Shown: one piece after another, positions 1-11,839 of the stretch | How positions within the stretch are numbered: the stretch's first letter is position 1 | How the letters are laid out: each line of letters opens with the position of its first letter | Origin: Sinonovacula constricta | Lineage: Eukaryota; Mollusca; Bivalvia; Cardiida; Solecurtidae | Reading direction: 5' to 3' | DNA: 64,000 bases | Assembly (NCBI GenBank): GCA_007844125.1 | Contig: CM017564.1 | Span: forward strand, 13,400,949 to 13,464,948 | Program-made: the position numbers and the translations under genes | The notes under the pieces: model-generated | What the model saw: the letters and a program-made list of their open reading frames with translations, nothing else | What the model was told of the DNA's origin: nothing | Databases searched by the model: none

Positions 1-1812
1 CATAATGAGTCAGATAAAATGATAGATTTAGATACATTACCACAAAGCAGTTATACGAGATTAGTAGGGAATTTTTTTAGAAGTGTTGGCAATCGATGAG
101 TTAGTAAAAGAAATCATGAACTCTGATCAGAAAACTGTAGTAACATACCATGATGACGGATCTAAGAAACAAGGCACGGGGTCCTTTTCAGTACAAGGAT
201 TGACCATTAATGGCAAATATAGGTCTTTGCCTACATTCCCAATCGCCAGTGAAAGTAGACAAAACCTGGCAGACCTAAAGCTTGCTGTGCTAAAAATTAT
301 GAAGACAGCTAATGGTTTCTCATCAAAAGAGATATATGAGAAACTAGACTTTGTGATTACAGACCAGACAGCACACAATAAAGGTGTTGAAGAACTTGTA
401 TCTGAAAGTTTAGAGTCAGATTACTCACCTGGACATTTATTTTACAATGTTCATCCTTCACTTATGTTCAATACCGTTATCACAAAACAATGGAATGAAG
501 TTGAAAACGTGATTGGACCAGATAAGATTTATTCTAGTTTTCTTGTGAATGCTACAAGTAACAAGTCTAGTGTTACAGAACAATCACTTGACTGTACCAC
601 GAGATTGATTAACCATGATTTTGGTCATAAGTCATGGAATAAGGCCTCAGAATTTGATTCCCATATAGCTCCGAAGAAAAATAAATCAGTTAGTTTAAAG
701 GATGAACGCTTCAATAGGCTAACTTTGACATGTTTTATAATGTTATATCATTTAGATAATGTGGCCTCATTCCTTGAAAAGTTTGAACATGTGACAAATC
801 AATTGGCATGCATAGTCAGGTGTTTCATTGACCTAGAGTTCCTGAAAATATTGTACTGTGTTGGGGCATTGATTGGATTGCATTTGGTAGAACCTTTCTT
901 GTCATTGACTACATCTTGCAATACCAATTATTCCAAATTGATACCTGCATTCCAAGAGCTACACCGTGACTAAACAAAGACTGATCCAAGTGACATGCTG
1001 AACGTGGACAAACCAGCTTTCAAATTTGTATCACAGGAAAGATTTAATCAAATTAAGTATGATGAGGATTTCTGCATTGCAATTAGCAAAACTTCTAACC
1101 AGTTTCAGGATCAGGTAGTTAAAGTTTTGTCAATGTTACTACCACACTTGGCTGAAGGCTTTAGGAATCAGAAAGGGGACATATTTTTGTTCGAAGAAAA
1201 GGGCACCACAGAATATTATCTTTCAACTATGGATTCAGCAAACCTGGACGAGGCACCAATACACAATTTGACGGCGGAACGATCAGTAGGATTTATCAAC
1301 TATGAACTTCAGCGTCGCGGTGCAAAACAACTGTCTTCTGCATCATCAGTGCAAGTTAAATCAAAGTCAGCAGATTTAATAGACAAACAACCATCAGGAT
1401 CTTATAAAAATATAAGGGTTTGGTCAAAGGGGGTGGTAAAGTTCCAGAAATTATGACTGAGTGGAACAAAAAACAAAAAGAACTCATCAAACAAGGCTTA
1501 CAAAAGAAAGAGATAGCTAATGTTTCAGTGGTTAAAAGAAGTATTAGGGATTTAGAACAAGTGAACGTTCTTGGGGGACCATTTACATCTAGTGAACAAG
1601 TAGATTTATACATACAGAAAGGCAATATTTATGAACACACTAAAATTGACCGACTTTATCCCGGAGTACGCTATGCAGGAGATACATCCCTATCTGTGCC
1701 TAAAACAAGTGACATTTTTAGGCTGAAGCAAGATTATAGAAACCTACCTCTGCATGTGTATGCAAGTAATATGAAAATATATCTGAGCAATGAAAACGAG
1801 TGTCACACTTAA
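1..1812 (+). pseudogene. Broken, 5'-partial transposase-like gene
   Basis: The reading runs off the left edge. It starts in frame 1 (about 1-80, including DLDTLPQSSYTRLV), moves to frame 2 for 83-970, meets an in-frame TAA at 971-973, continues in the same frame to about 1430, then shifts to frame 1 and ends with TAA at 1810-1812. The pieces are colinear parts of one protein of more than 590 residues: a strand with an acidic pair (YHDDGSKK), VITDQTAHNKGVEE, GHLFYNVHPSLMF, WNKASEF, KDERFNRL, NLTAERSVGFINYEL and a basic C-terminal tail with LGGPFTSSEQVDLYI. I recognise this as an uncharacterised multi-copy invertebrate family. The layout of D in YHDD, D in VITDQTAHN and E in NLTAE resembles an RNase H-fold transposase core, which is inference. 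Two frameshifts and one stop make it non-functional as read. A single-exon reading fits a mobile-element origin. Confidence 0.7.
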
Positions 1813-2340
1813 GGACTTCAATGAAGCTTTAACTCATATGAGTGGCTGAATTTTGAACAAATGTTGTACATTAGGAGACTATCTTATATAAATATAACTG
1901 GTGCCATATTCTCTGTTAATATATTCAGTGATTCAGTTTCTAAACTGGACCTATGTGGGTTATGAGTCATTGTATGTTCGTTTTTTTTAAAATAAATTTT
2001 AGAAAATGACCTGACAATGTCATATTTTAGGAGTTGATTTCCATTTTTTTGATAATCTGGTTCACTTGATTGTCTTTTAAACATCATTTTTGAACATAGC
2101 AACCAGAAAAACCTACAAAATGATATATTGGAAGCAGACAAATAACAAAAATAATTAGTATAACTTCATATTGAGTGCGTTTTGGGGAAAATGGGCGTGG
2201 CATACTTTCGGGGGGTATGTACAGGGGGGTTATTGGATTCAAATTTCAAAAATTGATGTTGTTTCATTGATGTTACTATTACCCACATAAAATAAACAGG
2301 GTCTCAGTAAAAATTAGAATTAACAACCCCCCCCCCTAGT
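1813..2340. other. Non-coding stretch after the pseudogene
   Basis: AT-rich sequence with no supported reading frame. It ends in a short run of 11 C near 2326-2336, just before block G starts. It may be the 3' flank of the element carrying the pseudogene, but I see no inverted repeat or target duplication to close it. Confidence 0.4.
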
Positions 2341-3104
2341 GTTATGAAACGGTTTGAATTTGGCTCGGTATTTAAAAGCCACATTTTCTTGACACTACAA
2401 TTTTGTTTTGAAAAGCTTAACATTAAATACGCGTATTATCGATGAGTTTTATATTTGATTGCTCAAAATACGATGTTAATGATATTATCCTAACTTGCAT
2501 ATGCATTTAATTGGGCACTAAATCAACTTGATTAGATACAACATACGTATAAAACATTTTGGATATGGCAAATTGTCACAGTGACGTTATGGAACGCTCT
2601 ACTGAACATTTTATTAAAATACATATATAAATAAATGTGAGTTTTAAAATTAAAATATGTGTAAGCAAATAACTAAATATATGTGCATGCTGTTATTTTT
2701 TGTGAATATGAGAAATATAAGAGACGTGTGTATAATAAATGACTAAAGACTGTTCTTGCACATTTTATACAAGCCATATTTATATGTGCTAACGAGCTAA
2801 AAGAATGAGCAACGAAGAGGTGCAAGCTCGTGAGGATGAGTCTGACTCTGATCCGATGACCAGTATCGTGCATTAGATAAAAGAAAGTTCGGTAAATTTC
2901 AAGAAAAGATATTCCCTTTCCATGTGTTATGTACAGTTCCAACATTCAACAAACTTTGTATTTATTAACAGGTAATTGTGTCTACATCGGTAAAGGGTCA
3001 ACTCGGCCTTCTTTCCATCATAACGAAGGTTTTTTAGCTTTCAATGTTTTTTTTGTTGCTAAGTGCAGTTGACATTAGCACACTAAAGGATGTAAGTGTG
3101 TGGT

Positions 3105-3152
3105 GATGGGAGTGGGGGGTGGGGGGTGGAGTGTTGGTGAGTGGGGCTTGGC
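3105..3152 (+). other. G-rich tract with possible quadruplex
   Basis: Several runs of three to six G separated by one to three bases (GGGAGTGGGGGGTGGGGGG) followed by further GG/GGGG pairs. The run spacing fits the usual four-track quadruplex pattern. No gene lies nearby, so no regulatory role is claimed. Confidence 0.5.
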
Positions 3153-3491
3153 TTTATGAGTGTTATAATTTAGTTGTCATTTGGTGCCGCCTTAAAAAAA
3201 TGTTCTCTTTTAGCAGGTCTTAATTTGTTCGTGCAAGTCTTATGGCAAAATAAATTTTATGATGTCTTGAGTTATATTACCAACATGTTGAGAAGTAATT
3301 AAATATAGCATGCACCATGTAGCCATTACTACAATCTGCAAGTCGTGCAGTGTATGCCATGCGAAAATGTGTTTTTAACAAATCAGGGTATTAAATTGCT
3401 AGTTAGGACTTATAGCAATAAATATATAGATTTCTTAGCAAGATTGCAATGCATCCAATGCATCCAATGCATTCAAGTTATCACCATAGTG

Positions 3492-3801
3492 TTTATGTTG
3501 TTTTTTTTTGTTTATCGCCCCACCACCAGTATTTCAGTAATCAGGAGACGGTGTTCATTTGAAGCAGACATAGTGCTTTCTTCATTGTGTAAAGCATGCC
3601 GTGAACACCTGGAATAATACCACACCCAGTCACATTATCCTGACACCGGGCCAACCAGTCCTGCAACTAAACTTATATTTGCTTAAGTGTTAGCAAGGGA
3701 TCTCTAACACTAACAATGTCAACAACTTTAGTATGTCGCAGCCCGGGATCGAACCCCGAATCTCCCGTTCCTGTTGCCGACGATTGCGCTATCATGTCCG
3801 G
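3492..3801 (-). mobile_element. tRNA-derived SINE, copy 1
   Basis: Read on the minus strand the element has a tRNA-like head with a perfect Pol III B box (GGTTCGATCCC, 3745-3755) and a damaged A box (TGATAGCGCAATCG), then a body of about 230 bp, and ends in a GTGGGGCGATAAAC motif with an A-rich AAAC-type tail. Imperfect target duplications flank it: TCACCATAGTG at 3481-3491 and TCATCATATTG at 3802-3812. The paralogous block at 45500-45530 lacks the element, giving an empty site. The same family occurs at 42035-42357 and as a fragment at 10267-10366. Most likely inactive, given the A-box damage. Confidence 0.8.
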
Positions 3802-4059
3802 TCATCATATTGAATAATGCGTATATGTCATGTACCCTTTATGTTAAAAGCAGTAAGATGCATAAGTTCGTGCATGCCTTAATCGCGCGCCAATTAACAA
3901 CAACTGAATATCATTATTTTTATTTTCGACAGTTTGACAACTATATCATTGCATACTGCCATACCATCATTGCATGAAGATCTAGATCTAAAACGTGAGT
4001 GGTCATGGATATGCCATATAAAATACAGTTGGCATGATCATTTTGAAAGGAAATAAGTT

Positions 4060-4310
4060 TCCGTCAGGAAATATTGGGTAAGAGCTCTGTAAAACTGGTT
4101 TAAGCACCCCAGTCGGCCCATATTGCAGACTAACCGTTCCAAGGCGGTAACTGTCGGGTTTGCTTTTTTCATTAAAATACTCATCACAAATTTGTTCTCG
4201 CTTTTCACTTGGCTTGCATGTGAAATACCTTTGTCCTGTGCCTTTTGGGAGTTTGGTATATGTTGCAATGTTCATAGGATTTTTTATATATTCTTATTTA
4301 TGATCACAAC
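4060..4310 (+). repeat. Unknown dispersed repeat (family P), copy 1
   Basis: About 250 bp that matches 29400-29700 (opposite strand) and 34390-34700 (same strand). Shared landmarks in order are GAGCTCTGTAAAAC, GTTTAAGCAC, CAGTCGG, CGGTAACTGTCGGGTTTGC, ACTCATCAC and GAGTTTGGTAT. A separate piece carrying a TGACGTCA palindrome (4599-4606) lies 270 bp to the right; in the 29.4 kb copy the same piece is joined to the core, so this copy is rearranged. Read on the minus strand, the core translates to a segment with KANPTVTALER that is recognisable in all three copies. Confidence 0.6.
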
Positions 4311-4793
4311 AATGTTACCTGTGCAGTGTAGCGGTCGTAAAAAGCTCCCCTTGCATTTAATCTATGTTGTCATTTAATTCATCCTATAAGGATTGTTACG
4401 TGTATTTCCTTTGATTGCCATTGGAATATGGTTCCCCAATGCCACCTTCACATGAACAGGATGCTACAACCATTTACTCTTCTCTGATCATGCTGTTGAT
4501 TCAAAGGTAATTTCACATATAATTAACCATTTTATGTATGTTTTATAATCGAAATGATACCCCTTTCTTTTTAAACACTATGTGGACATTATTTTTCAGT
4601 GACGTCACTACTTTCGTTATATTTTATCAAAGTAAACATCAGAGATTCATAAATTCTTATTATTAGTTTGTCATTGCAAAGAAGAGGTAAGGACCTGTAA
4701 ATGTTGTATTTCATACAATTTGTATCACATATCTAGATAGAGCTGAGTATTGACATATACATTTCAAATCATAGTTTTGTTAAACTATTACGC

Positions 4794-5654
4794 TGTTACG
4801 GTGCGGATACATCTCTAATCAAACATACTTTACAGAACACATACACAGTTTAGCCTCCCACTATTAAATTTACAGTGACCATATAACCAGTTATAAACCC
4901 AGTCAAGCATATCGTAACTGACCCCTGTATCAGGTAGACCAGTATGTCCAGCAGTCCTACATTAGCAGCACAGCAGTACAGTCCTTGTAATTAAATCTCT
5001 CACCCTAGCTTCTTGGGTAAGTATGTGTAATCACTTTCTAATTTTTAAGAGAAGTAAAGCTTTTGGTTTAATTTTATCGTAAGCGAAAGCTTTTATTACT
5101 TAATTACACAGACTATTTAACCAAGATTTCTTAAATGGAAAATTGCATTAAATTGTACACTGCTTGTGGTGGACTTACAATATATAACATTAAAATATTA
5201 GTCTGCATATTTGCTTTAACAGGCAACCATATATAATTGTATTTGTAATTGCACAATTGTATTTTTACTGATGATTATAATGCTGTTACAATCATGCGTA
5301 ACTATTTGTAAGATTGAGATATGTGTATATATATTGGGATATGTTGATTCAGTCTATTTACGGAGTACATAATTGTTTTGCACTGTCTCAGTAAATAGCA
5401 CGGCTAAATAACGTATTTATGAATAATAGTATAGAATGTCAATCTTTATACGATTCATGCAATATAATGAGGTTCTGGGCGTTAAGCAAAATATTTCTGA
5501 TTTTTATACTTATCATAGCAGTATAGCGAATTTACATATCTTGCACATTTATTTATTCATTCTGTTTTGTATAGGTTTCCCTTACTGAATAAAATGGAAA
5601 GTTAAAGCCATGGTTTCTGTTTGCGTTGGGACCCCCGTAAGCCACCCTGTTACA
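4794..5654 (+). mobile_element. Solo LTR
   Basis: An 861 bp unit starting TGTTACGG and ending CTGTTACA, so it has the TG...CA ends of a retroviral-type LTR. It is flanked by a perfect 5 bp target duplication, TACGC, at 4789-4793 and 5655-5659. A polyadenylation signal AATAAA lies at 5588-5593, about 60 bp from the 3' end, which sets the plus strand. The paralogous sequence near 46725-46745 is continuous across the site, an independent empty-site confirmation. No internal gag-pol sequence exists, as expected after recombination between two LTRs. Assignment to Gypsy, BEL or Copia cannot be made from the LTR alone. Confidence 0.85.
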
Positions 5655-5754
5655 TACGCCAATATTAATCAAAAACGCTGTAAGAGAAACTTACTATCTT
5701 ATTCTTACTAATGTATGTGAACTTGTGTTCGGCTACCTAAACTATACGAGGACT

Positions 5755-7744
5755 GTCATTAATCGTAAGCAATATACATTACACTTTTTTTCTTCAACTA
5801 TAATGTGAGGTATTCATTTTTATAAAGGCGGCAAACATGTGTGAAATATTTAGTGTGTCAAATCAGGCTCAAATTATGTTTCCTTTGTTAGAGACTGTCT
5901 CCAGAAAAAGCATTTGGACCTGCATACATGTTACTTCACAGTTTTACCACCAAATCACCTATCTGACACAACCACCTTCGACCATTTTATGTTGGCATCG
6001 TCACAATACAATTTTAAATTTAAAGACAGACCTTTGAACTATTCTGAAGCGTTATTAAATGCGATTCCTACAGTATGATCTCTATCAATACGGTTTTCCT
6101 TATAGAAAGTATGCTGAGTTCAAATAAAGAAAGGAAGAGTGGGTTACCGATATTATTTTTGAGTAATAACTCTAAAATCAACCCATTGTTCAGCCAGGTA
6201 TATCATGCCATTTGTAATTGGAATAACACAAATCTACATTCGTTTATACTGAAACTCAACGTAAATGCATAATTTATATTTTTATAAAAACTGACTTATA
6301 TAACATGGAGCAATAATCATCTAGCACATCAATTGAGAAAAAAATGTAAATAGATTCATTTTGATGATAATTGAAAGCAATGAAAAAATGTTGTAACTAA
6401 TCTGTGGACAAAAAAAAATAGTTCTGCTGCAAGTTCCAGAAAAGTTCTAAAATCCTTATTATAATTTCTACTTTAAGTATATTTTACGTAATTTTTAAAA
6501 GAAAGTGTTGGTTTCAGACTTTATAATTCAAAGAAATAGCATATTTACTGGCATTGGGATGGTGGTGACCAATGACAAATATAATAGAAAGAGTTAGAGT
6601 GAATGGAATTTAGCACATGTCAATATTTTTACTTACATTTATATGACGAAGCAACAAATAAATTTGAAAACAAATTGATACAGACACAACAGAATTAACA
6701 AGATCATTGTAAATGATAATGTAAAGATATAGTCTCAAAACCTGTCGGCAAAACGTCAAAAGTCAATCTGTTGTTCATTATTTCTAAGAAATTAGAGACC
6801 ATTTCTATATTTTGATTTTTTTCAAAGATTTTGTTTTCCATTTTTAATTATGTTAAAGGAAAAGTATCCTGAAACTATATTAAAAAAGAACAAAATGCTT
6901 CTGTTATAACTATTACCCTTACCATGGGGTGACATTCTTTTTCAAGCACTGTTCCATGTTTACAAAATGTTGATTGTATATGGGATTTCCTAATACAGTA
7001 AAATAATTTGACCACATTTTATTATGCAAATAAAGGTGTGCTTTTTTATTGTTTTTGTGGAAATGTCTTATTTTGTCATATCTTGTAGTGCTATGTACGC
7101 TAAACGTATCAAAGTAAAAGAAATGAAATGGTTAACGGATAAGTTTCCTTCCTTTTCTTTTTTTTTAATTTGTACACTATACAACTAGAGCATATATTCG
7201 TAAAGTACTTGGGAAATTAAACAAGTCAATTAATGCTCAACATTAAAATTAAAAACTTCACATCTTTCCTTCTAACTCTGGTGATGTGCTGCAGAAATAA
7301 TTGTCAAAGTGAAAAAGAAGTCAGAACATACTGATCATGCGTGCTCATACGGGATTCGAACCTAAACCCATACATTTTGAATCACTTTTGCCCTTAAAGA
7401 ACTACTTAACTTCCCTTCTACTGAATAGCTCCTATGCACAAATTTAATACTCAGCGCAAACTAACCCGAGTGCCTTTAAGTAAAATGCACTCCCAGGACT
7501 ACATATTGTATCGCTAAGAGTAAATGCTTCGCTAATCAAAACACGTATATGGGTAATAGAAAGGTGTCAGAAATAGCTGAGCGCTTGACAGAAAGAGACC
7601 TAGAGTAAAATATGTTTTACATTAATCAGAACATTCTTTACTTTTTATTAGATTGGTCATCGTTTCAAGTGATTAAATATCCTTAATGTATAATGCAAAG
7701 GAGTTTGGTGTCTTAGCCCCTCTAACTACAACTATCTAAAAGAG
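5755..7744. repeat. Block D1, copy I
   Basis: Colinear with 22417-23990 and 46815-48690, and its first 90 bp with 63502-63590. It begins near a TCATTAATCGTAA motif. Non-coding, AT-rich. Near 7355 it carries, on the minus strand, a B-box-like GGTTCGAATCC, best preserved in copy II (about 23643), suggesting a very old tRNA-derived repeat inside the block. The segment 7265-7690 also resembles 25740-25900. Confidence 0.65.
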
Positions 7745-8499
7745 GTACTAATAGAGTCTAAAAAAGTTATATTCACTATGTTCAACAGCTCATGGGACAA
7801 GGGTATAACAATCCACCCTTGTGTTGAAGCAGTCGTCATCCGCAAATCAGCTGGCTAACGAACTTACGTACTACTGCCACCTTATCTAAACGTATGCAGA
7901 AAATGATAAAAAAACAACAGATTAAGGACTCTACTAGAGTAAAGTTTTAATATAATATTAGGGTAGTTAACATGTGATTACACAAATACATCGAAGTGGT
8001 GTGTATCAGTGTCTAACACAAATGTGTGTTTGTTGTTGTTGTCGTTTTTAAAAAAACGGCCCAATAAATGGATATAAACAGGACATGTGCATAAAATAAG
8101 CGATTTATCTTAATGACAGTAAATATTAACCAACGACGATAAAAAGGTTAAAGCAAAACGTAAAATTATTTCGCTACCACATGGAAATACCTTGACTACA
8201 CATTGTATGCGGGGTTCTATCAACACAGATAGCTAGTAGCTAGGCCATGTGCGCTGCACAGTATCACTTAGTAAAATGACAACATCAGTTAGAGAAGAGC
8301 CAAAGCGGCTAGTGGCTTTGATTCGCAGTAATAGATTTTTGATTCACCAATTAGCAATAAAATGACTATGGTTACTGGCGGATTTGGACAACAAGTTAAA
8401 AAAGACCACACAATGGAACACCGCAGGCTCAGTCGCAGGTAACACTACAGTTTATGTGTACTAAATTCTCCTACCAGACCAATCCGCAACCACACCAGT

Positions 8500-10740
8500 G
8501 GGCACTTGACATCAGGAGCCAACAAACCTAGACGGAAAAGTGAACCACATGGAGCGACGTTTTAGTGAGTTCGGGCTATTTTCTTCATTTACTAATGAAT
8601 AAATATGAACAGCATCGCAAATACATTAATACAACTAACAACACACTTAAAACTCTTGGCAAATTATGTAAAAGGTTCAACGAGATGATAATTGATTTCG
8701 AAATTACACATAATAAACAAAATGAAACAATCCTAGATGCAGATTATCGCAACACAAGAGCTAATCTTACCTTCTGAGGATAACTAGACACATAATTAGA
8801 CCTAACAGTAAAGGCAACATCCGAACAAGTAGGTGCGATATCAAAGTTAAGAACTTTATTAAACAACGTCTCAGTATTGGCAATGTTGTATGGAACCTTC
8901 ATGGTTTAACCTGGAAAATTGTAGACCGACATTTTGTGAAAAGAACACACATTTGTGTTGTCGTGACAACAACGTGGCTATCAAATTATTTCACTTTAAC
9001 CTAGACATCTCAGACTACAACGTAGAACATCCGTTTGGATTTGGAAATAAATCCCCATCTACACGACGTTGTAGACATTAAATGCCGCTGGAATGTCTAT
9101 TTAATATAAAATCATTGTTCAACAAAACAACTATATAATGACAATAACTATATTTGTGTAAGTATGAACATGATCCAAAAAATATATATTGTTTTGTGTC
9201 TGTTTTTTTTTTCTTGTTGTCTTTTTTTTTCATTTAGCGCAGAAACTTTTATACATCATATGAGGGAAAAGTAAACACTCCTTCAAATGTTGCCTTAAAC
9301 AATATGTTAAACCATGTTAATGATTTACATGGTTCAACTAATCAAAGCATAGAAGACAGACAGGGTAATGATTATTTCACTTTTCTTCATGATGAAGATT
9401 TAAATGCACATAATTTCACAATTAAAGAAATAATATATGATTATTTCACAAGCAAACGCCAAAAAGCCCCAGACACGATGGACTTATAGCTGACAATTTG
9501 GAATCATCTTTCGATAAGTATCAATGTTTTCCGTAACTTATACAATAAGATATTAGACGAAGCTTCGTTTTCAGATATTTAGACTGAGGGTATTATAGTG
9601 CCAATCTTTAAAGAGAAACACATGATGCAAACATATTTCGAAGAATCACGCTCAATAAAATCAATGGTCACATAAATACAATATAAATAGAAAATCAATT
9701 CGGATTTCAAATTTAGAAATCTACAATTGACTGCATTTTTATTTTACATGAATTATTGTAAAATGCTCCTGGAGCTGAAAAAACACACTGTACAACGTTT
9801 TGCTTGATTGGGGGAAATGTTTGATAATATAAAATGGGCATATGCAAAATATTAATATAAATGGAATTAAGCTCTTTAATTCTACCAAATGCCAAATTAC
9901 ACTGTAGTTAAATCAGTTTTAAAATATAGCCAATCTGAGAGAAAATTAAGGAGCTCCCGCCAACAACATCTTACGTTTGTGTTTTTTCATTGTAATATTA
10001 ACTAACAAACATAATAACATATAAGGAGTTTTTGATATTGCAGGTACTCAATTAATTCTCCTCTTATTCACAGACTCCGCCGTTGTATTTTCCAACGAAT
10101 TAAAATTGCTTCAAAGGATCTTAGACAATCATCATATGTAAAAAGGAAACTACATGTATAACGTACTGTCAGAGAGAAAAAAAATAATGATCTTTGAAGC
10201 CGGAATACATACGATACATGCTTTCATTATTTCTACCACATATTTTCAATAGTAAAAAAGTGTTAATTATCTAGGGCGCTAAAGAACCGTATCAATTGAA
10301 CAAACCGTCTCCAGATAACTGAAATACTGTTGGTGGGACGATAAACCCAATAAACAAACAATTGAACAAAGTCAGTACAGGTATCGCATTGTATCCTTTC
10401 ATTGTTAACGGTACACATGCCTATACTGGGTAAATTTAAATGAAACGTGGACACAGACACAGAAGATCATACCATAAAACACAACCATCGCTGTACAATA
10501 TATTTAAATATTTTAATCAAATTAATCTACTCGGCAAAAATAAAATTTAGTTGTTTGACTCTCTGGTCTCGGGATCAACAACCCATCTTCAGAAATCAAA
10601 GCATTACACACACAATCTGTGGACCATTGCCTCATGTCAAATTGTCAACCAATCTTTAAGTTCTATATGGGGAACGAGGGCATATGTCAGTTCACACAAA
10701 TATTTTTAAGATTATGTAATGGATAAACAATAGTATAATC
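8500..10740 (+). mobile_element. L1-type LINE relic, copy a
   Basis: Heavily mutated remains of a two-ORF non-LTR retrotransposon. ORF1 shows a coiled-coil-like DGKVNHMERRFSEFG (8530-8575). The RT region starts near 9400 with NFTIKEI...KRQKAPDTMD, then TLYNKILDEASFSDI and TEGIIVPIFKEKH (9538-9622), NQFGFQ...STIDCIFILHE (9697-9755), LLDWGK..DNI, and YTVVKSVLKYSQSE (9898-9940). The catalytic YADD box survives only as FTDSAVVFSN (10067-10095), having lost the second Asp. C-terminal sequence CGPLPHVKLSTNL lies at about 10617-10660. The endonuclease is largely absent, with only about 500 bp between ORF1 and RT. Many stops and shifts; dead. Confidence 0.75.
10267..10366 (+). mobile_element. 5'-truncated SINE fragment
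   Basis: The last roughly 90 bp of the SINE family seen at 3492-3801 and 42035-42357, here in plus orientation: ACCGTCTCCAGATAACTGAA, a TTGGTGGGACGATAAACCC motif and an AATAAACAAACAA tail. The tRNA-like head is missing. It sits inside the L1-type relic just after the RT YADD-box region and is absent from the paralogous relic at about 28200. Confidence 0.75.
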
Positions 10741-11839
10741 GGATAAAAATATATTATAATACAAAACATACAATATGCTAAAATATGATTTAGAAAGTGA
10801 AAATAACTGAACAATCGGGTTCACAAAATAAAAATAAATTTAGAAAACTCACAATAAGATTGTGTTTGGTTTTAATCAAGATGATGCACCCTTACTAGAT
10901 TTCGGAGCTATACACTTTCAAATTACAAACATGCTTAAACAATGCTGTATATAGACATATTATAGAATAATATTCATATATAATTAGAAAACTGTTTGAC
11001 ATTCATTAAAGAACGAGGATTCTTTCTGCTTTGGCAAAATATCGAATGCCAGTCCATAACTTAAACATAGAGACAGAAACTAATTTAAATGTATCACGAA
11101 GTCAAACAATACGGGCAAGATCTCATATGGCTTAAAATGAAAACATTTGAAAGTACATTGTGTAACAAAAACAAAATCACTCCAATATATGTTGCACAAT
11201 GTACTGTCATGCAGATAAGGGAAGACAATATATTATTCAAACATTCGTTATGTCGTAAATTAATGATGTACTACAGTACACACACTTTGAACATTGAACA
11301 TTGTTTAATAAGAAACTACTTTTGCATTTGATTTCAGCAGAGCCCTAAGTATGTTCTATCATTTGTTTACATGTCTCTGTATAGATGTTTCTTCTTTCCA
11401 ATCAATTTGTATGCAGTACTATGAGTGTTTTTTTCAACAAGTATTGTGGAGATTTAATTCAGAAGCTTTGTGCTTACACATAGTAAATTATGCCTTTTTG
11501 TAAATATTTTATGTATATTAAATTTGATTCTTATTATACCTGCTATTATCTCAAAGGATATATATTGTCAAACAAGCATTTAGTTTACGAACCTAAATTA
11601 AATTTGACAGAATGTTTCCTTAAACTTAGAACACGCGTGTATTTATAGCCTGATTGCATTTTATAAAATATGCTTATTGGTTGGAAAATAATAATATATC
11701 ATCAAACATCTTGTTACCTTTATCAAACATGGTAAAACTAAGGTGAAATCACTGCTCATGAAAATAATTATTGTTTTCATCTTTTTTATTTTTACTTTTC
11801 TAATGTGTCACATATAACATGACTCTGTACGCTATTTAT

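Larger units (their letters stand above)
2341..5754. repeat. Block G, copy I
   Basis: Colinear with 42955-46814 in the same orientation. Recognisable anchors are the stretch around 2400-2640 against 43020-43240, the stretch at 3815-3975 against 45520-45680, and the CATTGCAAAGAAGAGGTAA region at 4672 against 46606. Differences are a SINE at 3492-3801, an unknown repeat around 4060-4310 and a solo LTR at 4794-5654, all present here and absent from the other copy. No coding potential seen. Confidence 0.65.
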
